From Bacteroidota bacterium (GTDB lineage Bacteria; Bacteroidota; Bacteroidia; Bacteroidales; JAADJA01): a stretch of DNA of 64,000 bases. The notes under the pieces were generated by a model. That model did no database searches. It had not been told where the DNA came from and saw only the letters and a list, made by a program, of their open reading frames with translations. Below, piece by piece: positions 21,631 to 29,619 of this stretch (positions are counted from its first letter, which is position 1; each line of letters starts with the position of its first letter). The stretch lies in the NCBI GenBank assembly GCA_020444515.1, contig JAHLKX010000005.1, forward strand, positions 186,001-250,000, read 5' to 3'. A program made the position numbers and the translations under genes.

Positions 21631-21782
21631 TTAGTAATGCGGTTAAATTTTAAAAAAGATTAATTAAACGGGGATAAATGCAATTTGTTTTCTGATTCTA
21701 TTTTAGAACCATTTCCAGGTGCAATTTATTTTAATAAAGATAAAAAATAAAGGATTATGAAAACAACAAAAACTGATTTTGA

Positions 21783-22442
21783 TCAATGAAAATCGGGTTT
21801 ATTGCCGTAGGCCAAATCACCGGCATCACCCAATCCCGGTACAATATAAGCTTTGGCAGTCAGTTCATCATCAATCGCACCTGTCCAGAGGGTTATTTTT
21901 TTCATAGGTAATTGTTTTTTAATAAAGTTGATCCCTTCCATACTGGCTATCACTGATGCTATATGGGTTTGTGCTGGCTTCCCAAAGTTCTGCAGGGCCC
22001 GATATGCTTCAACTATGGAAGCCCCTGTGGCCAGCATTGGATCACAGATTACAATGATTTTGCCATCCAGGTCGGGGCAGGAGATATATTCTATCTTTAT
22101 TGTAAACTCCTCATTTTTTTCCACTTTTCGATAAGCAGAAATAAATCCGCTCGCCGAACGATCGAAAATATTCAGCATTCCATTGTGCAGGGGGACTCCA
22201 GCTCGTAAAATGGGAATCAAGATCGGGTATTCTTTCAATACTGGAATCGTACTTGATCCCAGTGTAGTAAACACTTCTATCGGTTCATAGGTGAATGATT
22301 TACTCATCTCATAAGCTATTATCTCTCCGACACGTTCAAGGTTTCTTCTGAAACGAAGACTGTCTTGTTGAATTTCAGCATCCCTGAGTTCGGCGATGAT
22401 ATTGTTAAAAATGGAATTGGTTTTCCCCAGATTCTTTATCAT
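21783..22442 (-). CDS. upp: Uracil phosphoribosyltransferase
   Basis: PILRAGVPLHNGML, VICDPMLATGASIVEAYRAL, GLGDAGDLAYGNKPDFH. Ends in TGA, showing that TGA is a normal stop here. Confidence 0.93.
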   Translation of the reverse strand: MIKNLGKTNSIFNNIIAELRDAEIQQDSLRFRRNLERVGEIIAYEMSKSFTYEPIEVFTTLGSSTIPVLKEYPILIPILRAGVPLHNGMLNIFDRSASGFISAYRKVEKNEEFTIKIEYISCPDLDGKIIVICDPMLATGASIVEAYRALQNFGKPAQTHIASVIASMEGINFIKKQLPMKKITLWTGAIDDELTAKAYIVPGLGDAGDLAYGNKPDFH

Positions 22443-22544
22443 AAAAAGTGTTTTGGATGGTTGACGAATGTTATAGTGCGAAAATACAAATATTTTAAAT
22501 AAGGTTCATTCGCAATAAAACTCCACCTGCCATTTGACAATGGA

Positions 22545-23477
22545 TTAACGAAGTGCTTTGATCATCTTTACCCCCGTCGACAAAAGCCAGGGTAATCTGT
22601 TGATCTTAAGATGTGGATAGGTAATTTCTTTGGATCCGAATCCTTTATAAAACCTGGCCAGGTCGGGATCATTGGACCCTTCAAAATCCAGAGTGAGGTG
22701 TTTTTGGCTATTATCACGGATGAAATGATCTATAAGCCAGGGCATGGCATGTAAATCTTTTCCGATTTCCGTCAGACCAGAAAACAGGAAAACAACCTTT
22801 TTTTTGCTTCTGAGGAATATGGCACCGGCACAAAGTTCATTCATGGGGGAGAAAACCCCATAAGTTGAAATCAATCCTTTATATATGGCAGCGTAAACCA
22901 GTCGGGTGAACATTGCATACTGTTCATCCTTTAAATTGGTGATGGTTTGACCGCGGTTTTCTCTGAATATCCGTATGATCTCTTCAGGTTTTGAATTTTT
23001 AATGAGACTCAGGTTATGGCTCTCAGATTTTTTTAGGTTCCGTTTCAGATTACCTGAATAATTTCTGGCGATGTTTTCATAGGATTTAATCAGGTCGAGT
23101 TCATGGGTTTTCCACATAAAGGTTTCGACATCCAGTGCAGTAAACTTATTAAAGGTATTCAGGTTGATCTCTGCAAATTTAAACTTGCGGGGAATGGCCT
23201 GAATAAATTCACCGACCAGATGCTCAGAGAGAACATTTTTAGAAAATAATCCAAGTTGTTGTGTAAAAGGCGGTTGATACAAATAATAAATGCCCCACTT
23301 TCGACCATGGACCAGTGGAAAAACACTTTGATAGTTATCTTCAATAAGAGCATCCCAATTGGGAGCGACCAGGTCGAGGTACCAGGATTTGGCATAAATC
23401 ATTCCATTGAAAGATTCTTCAATGCAGGTATCCCACTTATTTCGTTCAATTTCATTATGTGTTACATACTTGATCAT
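22545..23477 (-). CDS. GNAT/FemAB-like acyltransferase family protein
   Basis: KSWYLDLVAPNWDALIEDNYQSVFPL ... LCAGAIFLRSKKKVVFLFSG ... LTLDFEGSNDPDLARFYKGFGS. Confidence 0.65.
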   Translation of the reverse strand: MIKYVTHNEIERNKWDTCIEESFNGMIYAKSWYLDLVAPNWDALIEDNYQSVFPLVHGRKWGIYYLYQPPFTQQLGLFSKNVLSEHLVGEFIQAIPRKFKFAEINLNTFNKFTALDVETFMWKTHELDLIKSYENIARNYSGNLKRNLKKSESHNLSLIKNSKPEEIIRIFRENRGQTITNLKDEQYAMFTRLVYAAIYKGLISTYGVFSPMNELCAGAIFLRSKKKVVFLFSGLTEIGKDLHAMPWLIDHFIRDNSQKHLTLDFEGSNDPDLARFYKGFGSKEITYPHLKINRLPWLLSTGVKMIKALR

Positions 23478-23486
23478 CGTTGCTTT

Positions 23487-24746
23487 TTATGGTAATGCTT
23501 CCTGGATCATATCTTCATAAACCTGTTGCCAGCCCTGCCACCTCCTGGTATCGCTCAGTGATTCGTTGTGCCATATGGAGATAAAAGTGCCATTAACATC
23601 TTTCACCTCACGGATCAAAGGTTTGATGACCTTTCGGGCCTCGTCAGCTGATAAGTGCAGGTAATCTTTTAAGGTCCCTTCCATATAAGTGAATGGATGA
23701 ATCCGGAGTTTGGTTTCTGTATCCAGATCAAGATCATAAAACCGATAGGTTGTGCAAATACCTGCCCTGAACCCGGGCTGCGCTGCAAAGCCCATGGAAT
23801 AGTCATCGGTGATATCGAGATTGATCAAATTGCGATAAGTCGTTGGAAGCTGAATGACAAGAAAATGCTGTCGACTTTTTGTTATTTCCCGGTTCAAAAC
23901 CCTTGATAAGCGCTCGACTTCCATCTTCAATCTTTTGAAATCATTATTGGAATTAAAAGAAGGATGAATGCCAATCCGGGCATGGTCAGCAAGCGATTTG
24001 ATCAGTGTTTGGAATTTCCGGTTGCGAAAGGGAATGTTCTTATCATTGAGTCCATATTCTGCAAAAAGTATAAAATAAACGGGATTAAGCTTATACTTGC
24101 GGTGAATTTTTAATTGAAAATCATAGGTATCAAACGGATCCGTTTGAATCCCGGCCAAAACCCTTGTTCTTTCCATCATCTCTCTGAAATCAAGATGGTA
24201 CAGTGCATTCAAATAACCACCTGTGGTCCTGAATAATCCTTTTTGCCTGTAGGCCCAGGCTGCATCAATGTCGATGGTAGGAATAAACCGGTATTTGGGC
24301 GGATCAAATGCGAGGGTCGGATATCTTTCCTTTAATAGCCGCATGATCTCCCGTGCCCAGATATTGACCACCGGTTTGTGCAGAAAGTTTTTCTGGAAAG
24401 CGATACTCTCTTTGGCACTGAAACGTCCGTATTCATCCTTTTTGTAAGGCAAATACTCTTCATAACGTGAAACCATGTAAAAGCCTGCGGCAAATGGATC
24501 AAAAGGCAGAGCCGATAATTTGTTGTAAACCGGGAAAAAAGCAGCGATACCCAGGTATTCAATAAAGTTGAGGTCGATGTGATTGATCTTCCGTTCGAAT
24601 AACAAGTGCTCAGCAGCCAGAAAAAATTCATTATCAACCGGGTTCTTACCATAGCTCATTTTGGGTCCGTCATATGATTCGAATTCTTGGAGATCGCTGA
24701 TCAAATCATATTCAACCTGGAGGATATCACGGAAGAACAAACCCAT
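23487..24746 (-). CDS. Polysaccharide deacetylase-family protein
   Basis: PTIDIDAAWAYRQKG, IGIHPSFNSN, RQHFLVIQLPTTYRNL, GISTTYRFYDLDLDTETKLRIHPFTYMEGTLKDYL; Bacteroidetes NodB-like family. Start MGLFFRD preferred. Confidence 0.75.
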   Translation of the reverse strand: MGLFFRDILQVEYDLISDLQEFESYDGPKMSYGKNPVDNEFFLAAEHLLFERKINHIDLNFIEYLGIAAFFPVYNKLSALPFDPFAAGFYMVSRYEEYLPYKKDEYGRFSAKESIAFQKNFLHKPVVNIWAREIMRLLKERYPTLAFDPPKYRFIPTIDIDAAWAYRQKGLFRTTGGYLNALYHLDFREMMERTRVLAGIQTDPFDTYDFQLKIHRKYKLNPVYFILFAEYGLNDKNIPFRNRKFQTLIKSLADHARIGIHPSFNSNNDFKRLKMEVERLSRVLNREITKSRQHFLVIQLPTTYRNLINLDITDDYSMGFAAQPGFRAGICTTYRFYDLDLDTETKLRIHPFTYMEGTLKDYLHLSADEARKVIKPLIREVKDVNGTFISIWHNESLSDTRRWQGWQQVYEDMIQEALP

Positions 24747-24813
24747 AATATACTTTACCCGGTTGGTTATTTTGTAGGTGTAAATCAGCAGCATCTTCCG
24801 TTGTTTGGTCTGT

Positions 24814-25344
24814 TTATTTGGTCAGTTCGTGATTATCGTACCAACTGGCATACATATTATAACTGTTGGCAATGCGGTTTATTTCTCCTTCAATTAATTC
24901 TGTGTCAACCGTTTTTATCTTTTTTGCAGGGACTCCTGCATACACAGATCCGGATTCAACAATCGTACCTTTCGAAACAACAGCGCCTGCAGCAATGATG
25001 GAGTTGCTTTCAATCACAACATGGTCCATAATAATTGACCCCATTCCAATTAGTACATTATCATGAATGGTGCATCCGTGAACAATGGCATTGTGGGCAA
25101 TGGAGACCTTGTTACCGATGTGTACCGGTGCTTTCTGATAGGTGCAATGGATGATCACCCCATCCTGAATATTCACCTTGTTGCCGATCCTGATTGAATG
25201 AACATCACCCCTTATCACAGCATTAAACCAAACGCTGCAATGATCCCCCATGATAACATCCCCGGTGATGGTGGCATTATCTGCCAGGAAGCAATCTTTC
25301 CCAAAATTTGGGGCAATACCTTTTACTTTTTTAATGAGTGCCAT
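24814..25344 (-). CDS. Gamma carbonic anhydrase / hexapeptide-repeat acyltransferase family protein
   Basis: DCSLADNATITGDVIMGDHCSVWFNAVIRGDVHSIRIGNKVNIQDGVIIHC-type left-handed beta-helix. Confidence 0.88.
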   Translation of the reverse strand: MALIKKVKGIAPNFGKDCFLADNATITGDVIMGDHCSVWFNAVIRGDVHSIRIGNKVNIQDGVIIHCTYQKAPVHIGNKVSIAHNAIVHGCTIHDNVLIGMGSIIMDHVVIESNSIIAAGAVVSKGTIVESGSVYAGVPAKKIKTVDTELIEGEINRIANSYNMYASWYDNHELTK

Positions 25345-25594
25345 AAAGTTGTAGTCGTTAATAGCGGTTACAAATTTAGTTTATCTCGATGAGATAAGAA
25401 TGAAGAAATATGAAGCATGTAACTTACCATTTAAATTATAATAGCTGTCGAACAGCTTCTTCAATTTCCCCGGGTAAAAATAGTATACTGGCTTTAAAGT
25501 CCTTTGTATGTTAAATAAGGCTGATTTTAAATTGCATGCAGAGGTGTTAAACGAAATAGAATTTCCGTTATATTAGCAACACCAAAAACATGAC

Positions 25595-25714
25595 ATGAGG
25601 AGAAACGCCAAAACAATTAAAAAAGATATATTGAGTAAAAAATCCATCTTTCGCCGAAGGCTTAAAGATGACGAAGAAAAAACATCACGTTACCATTCCG
25701 TTTATGGAAATTAG
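25595..25714 (+). CDS. Small basic ORF (39 aa), hypothetical
   Basis: MRRNAKTIKKDILSKKSIFRRRLKDDEEKTSRYHSVYGN, preceded by a purine-poor leader; weak evidence. Confidence 0.25.
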   Translation: MRRNAKTIKKDILSKKSIFRRRLKDDEEKTSRYHSVYGN

Positions 25715-25771
25715 TGTGATAAAAGTTGTTGATAATACCAAATAACCCATCATTTTTAACTAAAGAAAAAA

Positions 25772-25810
25772 TTTGCCAAATAAAATAAATGTATTAACTT
25801 TGTAATTACA
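25772..25810 (+). promoter_or_regulatory. mazEF promoter with adjacent palindromic operator-like site
   Basis: TTTG (25772) - N19 - TAACTTTG (25795-25802), overlapping the perfect palindrome TGTAATTACA (25801-25810). Confidence 0.6.
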
Positions 25811-25826
25811 ACTGATAAATGTAATC

Positions 25827-26072
25827 ATGGAAGTATCAATCATAAAAATCGGAAATTCGAAGGGATTCAGACTTAGCAAAACATTGCTGGAAAAATACAA
25901 TATTAAAGACAAGGTCGAATTAATCCTTGAAAAAGGCAGAATCATCATAAAACCTATTGACACTCCGAGAAAAGGTTGGGAAAATGCTTTTAAAGAAATG
26001 CATGAGAATGGAGATGATAAGTTGCTATTTAATGATGTTTTTGAAGATGAAAACCTGGAAGAATGGAATTAA
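25827..26072 (+). CDS. AbrB/MazE-family antitoxin
   Basis: MEVSIIKIGNSKGFRLSKTLLEKYNIKDKVELILEKGRIIIKPI: SpoVT/AbrB-type swapped-hairpin domain. Confidence 0.88.
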   Translation: MEVSIIKIGNSKGFRLSKTLLEKYNIKDKVELILEKGRIIIKPIDTPRKGWENAFKEMHENGDDKLLFNDVFEDENLEEWN

Positions 26073-26386
26073 AACAATATCAGATTGTTCTTGTCAATCT
26101 TGACCCAACAATTGGTAGTGAAATTAAGAAAACAAGACCTTGTGTAATAATTTCACCTGACGAAATGAATAAACACCTTCGTAAAATCATTGTCGCACCC
26201 ATGACAACCACCTCCCGAAAATATCCATCAAGAATTGAAGTAAAACATGAACAGAAAATTGGATGGATTGTCATTGACCAAATCAGAACAATTGACAAAC
26301 AACGAATAATAAAAGTATTGGGAAGACTTTCACAACCAGAAATTAAAGAAGTTAAATCGGTGATAAAAGAGGCTTTTGTTGACTAA
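26063..26386 (+). CDS. MazF/PemK-family toxin (endoribonuclease)
   Basis: QYQIVLVNLDPTIGSEIKKTRPCVIISPDEMN...IVAPMTTTSRKYPSRIEV...IVIDQIRTIDKQRI; overlaps the antitoxin gene by 10 nt. Confidence 0.93.
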   Translation: MELKQYQIVLVNLDPTIGSEIKKTRPCVIISPDEMNKHLRKIIVAPMTTTSRKYPSRIEVKHEQKIGWIVIDQIRTIDKQRIIKVLGRLSQPEIKEVKSVIKEAFVD

Positions 26387-26404
26387 AAGGAAAAAGAAAA
26401 CGAT

Positions 26405-26531
26405 GGGTAACACAGGATAAATGCAATACCGGCCATAGTGGAATTAAATGAAATTAAAAAATATCCTACCCAGGCAACAGAGAGACAGGTAACCAAGCCG
26501 GTACAGCACTTATCGTGGGAACGTTGCGTGT
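26405..26531. other. attC-like imperfect hairpin downstream of mazF
   Basis: GATAAATGC-AA-TACCGGC (26416-26433) pairs with GCCGGTA-CA-GCACTTATC (26497-26514): 7 perfect bp plus 8 of 9 bp. The flanks are ..GTAACAC and GGGAACGTTGCGTG.. Confidence 0.45.
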
Positions 26532-26690
26532 AATCTGAGAAACTTACTTTAACAAATCAAAATGAACCAAGTCTTACTATCCATTTTATTTCCCCCACCA
26601 GCGCGAGTCTGAAGCCAGGGCCTTGTTTGCAGCGACTCGTTCTCCTTATTAACATTTTAAGTAGTTGGCTGAATTGACCTGTGTTTTATC

Positions 26691-28280
26691 TTACCGCCGT
26701 GTATTCATCCTGATGGAAGCCTTATCGGGATAATCGATGGAAAAATGCAGTCCGCGGCTTTCTTTGCGCTGCTGCGCCATTTTGATGATCAAAAATGCAA
26801 CATTGATGAGGTTCCTGAGTTCACAGATTGGCAGGCTAATAATGGACTTATTGTACAGCTCTTCAGTTTCACGATAAATAATTTCCAACCTGTCGAGGGC
26901 CCGCTGCAAGCGAAGATCTGAACGAACGATTCCCACATAATACGACATGATAAATTGTAATTCCCTGGTTGTTTGTGTAATGAGTACCATCTCTTCGTTC
27001 ATTCTCAAGCCCTCTGCATTCCAGTCGGGGATCTCTTCGCAGTGTGGTTCATTTTTATAGGTTTGAATTGCATCCATTGCGGCACGGTGCGAAAATACCG
27101 CAGATTCAAGCAGAGAATTTGAAGCAAGCCGGTTGGCACCATGCAATCCGGTGCAACTGGTTTCCCCTGTGGCATAAAGGTTTTCGATCGAAGTCAATCC
27201 GTATTCATTTACTTTGACACCACCGGTTAAATAATGGGCAGCCGGCACAACGGGGATCATTTCTTTAGAAATATCGATGCCAATACTAAGGCATTTGGCA
27301 TAAATGGTCGGGAATTTTTCAATCAGGTCATTGCGATTTAAATGAGTCGCATCAAGGTATACATACTCATCACCGCTGTGTTTCATTTCGGTATCAATGG
27401 CCCGGGCCACAATATCGCGAGAGGCCAGTGAACCCCGTTCATCATATTTATGCATGAATTCTTTACCACCAACGGTTTTCAATACAGCGCCAAATCCCCG
27501 CAAGGCCTCGGTGATCAGGAAGGAAGGCTTTTCTTTTGGATTGTATAATGATGTAGGATGAAATTGAACGAATTCCATATTCTCAATTATGGCCTTGGCC
27601 CTGTAAGCCATTGCTACACCATCGCCTGTAGCTATCGGCGGATTGGTGGTGGTATGATAAACATTCCCGGCTCCACCGGTAGCAAGCAATGTTTTGCGTG
27701 CAAGGATCGTGGTTACTTCTGTTGAATCAGGCGATAATACATAAGCCCCATAACATTTTATCTCGGGCATTCCCCGTGAAACCCCCACCCCCAATTGGTG
27801 TTGCGTCAATAAGTCAATGGCAAAATGGCTTTCGAGTATCTCAATATTGGGATGATTCCTGGCATTGATGAGTAAAGCACGAATGATTTCCGCACCTGTA
27901 GCATCTTTGTGATGTAAAACCCTTGACTCAGAGTGGCCGCCCTCTCTCCCCAACTCGAATTTGCCGCTTTCAGTTTTATCAAAATTGGCTCCCCATTCGA
28001 TCAACTCCTTGATCCTTTCCGTGGATTCAGTAATGGTGATCCTGACAATATTGGGATTGCAAAGTTCATCTCCCGCCCGCAGGGTGTCGGCAATATGCTT
28101 CTCATAAGTATCCGGGGAATACATGACCGCGGCAATGCCTCCCTGTGCATATTTGGTAGCGGTCTCATCAGCCCGGTCTTTGGTAACTATACAGACCTTT
28201 CCGTGTTCAGCAACTTTTAAGGCAAAACTTAGTCCGGCAATACCAGACCCAACAACTAAAAAGTCGACTTTTTTACGCAT
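26691..28280 (-). CDS. nadB: L-aspartate oxidase
   Basis: FLVVGSGIAGLSFALKVAEHG, ATKYAQGGIAAV, LARKTLLATGGAGNVYHTTTNPPIATGDGVAMAYRAKA, GETSCTGLHGANRLASNSLLE. Confidence 0.96.
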   Translation of the reverse strand: MRKKVDFLVVGSGIAGLSFALKVAEHGKVCIVTKDRADETATKYAQGGIAAVMYSPDTYEKHIADTLRAGDELCNPNIVRITITESTERIKELIEWGANFDKTESGKFELGREGGHSESRVLHHKDATGAEIIRALLINARNHPNIEILESHFAIDLLTQHQLGVGVSRGMPEIKCYGAYVLSPDSTEVTTILARKTLLATGGAGNVYHTTTNPPIATGDGVAMAYRAKAIIENMEFVQFHPTSLYNPKEKPSFLITEALRGFGAVLKTVGGKEFMHKYDERGSLASRDIVARAIDTEMKHSGDEYVYLDATHLNRNDLIEKFPTIYAKCLSIGIDISKEMIPVVPAAHYLTGGVKVNEYGLTSIENLYATGETSCTGLHGANRLASNSLLESAVFSHRAAMDAIQTYKNEPHCEEIPDWNAEGLRMNEEMVLITQTTRELQFIMSYYVGIVRSDLRLQRALDRLEIIYRETEELYNKSIISLPICELRNLINVAFLIIKMAQQRKESRGLHFSIDYPDKASIRMNTRR

Positions 28281-28285
28281 CCATT

Positions 28286-29581
28286 TTATAACTGAAGCAA
28301 TGTTTTATCCGGGTCCTGTCCGCCAAACAACATTTTGACAGGATTTTCGAGCATTTGTTTTACATTCACCAGGAAGGTTACCGATTCTCTTCCATCGATA
28401 ATCCGGTGATCATAAGATAGAGCAAGGTACATAACAGGATGGATTTCTACCTTTCCATTTATTGCAACAGGTCGTTCTACTATGTTGTGCATCCCGAGAA
28501 TGGCGCTCTGTGGTGGATTGAGGATTGGTGTGGAAAGCATGGAACCAAACACACCACCGTTCGTGATGGTAAACGTACCACCTGTCATTTCGTCAATGGA
28601 GATCTTATTGGTTCGGGCTTTATTGGCCAGTTCTTTGATGTTTCGTTCAATATCGGCCAACGACATCTGTTCAGCGTTTCGGAGCACCGGAACCATTAAT
28701 CCTTTTGGTGAACTTACCGCAATCCCGATGTCTGCATAATTGTGATATACAATCTCGTTGCCATTGAGTTGCGCGTTGACTTCAGGAACAATATTGAGAG
28801 CTTCGGTAACAGCTTTTGTGAAAAATGACATAAACCCCAGTGAAACCCCATGTTTTTCTTTGAATTGCTCTTTGTATTTATTGCGCAAATTCATGATGGG
28901 TGTCATGTTAACCTCGTTGAAGGTGGTTAGCATCGCGGTCTCATTTTTTACTGATACCAGTCGCTCAGCCACCTTTAGTCGGAGCATGCTCATTTTTTTC
29001 CGACTGGTACTCCGATCACCCCCCCAGGAACTCTTCACTTGAAGGGTTGTCAAATCTTCCTTTTTCGAAAGGTAATATTCTACATCCTGTTTCCCAACTC
29101 TGTGTTTTTTGAAAAATTCCATCAGATCGGCATCAGAAATGTTCTTTTCTTTCATCAACTTCCTGGCCAGGGGAGAAAGATTGAGATCCGATTCAGTAAC
29201 CTGTTCTTCTTTGTCTATTTGTGTTGCATCATCAGCTTCTTTTTTCTCCTCTCCCTTTTCTTGTTGTGGTTTTTTGTCACTGGTCTTTTTTTCTTCTCCA
29301 TCAGTTTGTGCAGTCTCCTTTTTCTCCTTTTTGGGTGTTCCTTTTGCCTCTGTGTCGATGATTGCGATGACGGAACCTACCTCCAGGGTATCACCTTCCT
29401 GGGCTTTGAATGATATTTTGCCGTCTTCTTCTGCTGCAATACTAAGGGTGGCCTTATCGCTGTCGATCTCTGCAATTTCCTGATCCTTTTCAACGAAATC
29501 ACCATCGCTTACGAGCCATGATGCCAGTTGAACCTCATTGATGGATTCGCCGGGGCTCGGTACCTTTATTTCTATGCTCAT
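28286..29581 (-). CDS. sucB: Dihydrolipoamide succinyltransferase (2-oxoglutarate dehydrogenase E2)
   Basis: Lipoyl domain [12 protein letters not shown]2 catalytic [20 protein letters not shown]. Confidence 0.95.
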   Translation of the reverse strand: MSIEIKVPSPGESINEVQLASWLVSDGDFVEKDQEIAEIDSDKATLSIAAEEDGKISFKAQEGDTLEVGSVIAIIDTEAKGTPKKEKKETAQTDGEEKKTSDKKPQQEKGEEKKEADDATQIDKEEQVTESDLNLSPLARKLMKEKNISDADLMEFFKKHRVGKQDVEYYLSKKEDLTTLQVKSSWGGDRSTSRKKMSMLRLKVAERLVSVKNETAMLTTFNEVNMTPIMNLRNKYKEQFKEKHGVSLGFMSFFTKAVTEALNIVPEVNAQLNGNEIVYHNYADIGIAVSSPKGLMVPVLRNAEQMSLADIERNIKELANKARTNKISIDEMTGGTFTITNGGVFGSMLSTPILNPPQSAILGMHNIVERPVAINGKVEIHPVMYLALSYDHRIIDGRESVTFLVNVKQMLENPVKMLFGGQDPDKTLLQL

Positions 29582-29619
29582 AGTTTAAACTTCTGTTATC
29601 GCTAGTATTTGTAAATAAA

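Noticed and set aside
26080-26298. Antisense ORF over mazF
   Set aside because: Fully overlaps the recognised toxin gene; no supporting signals.
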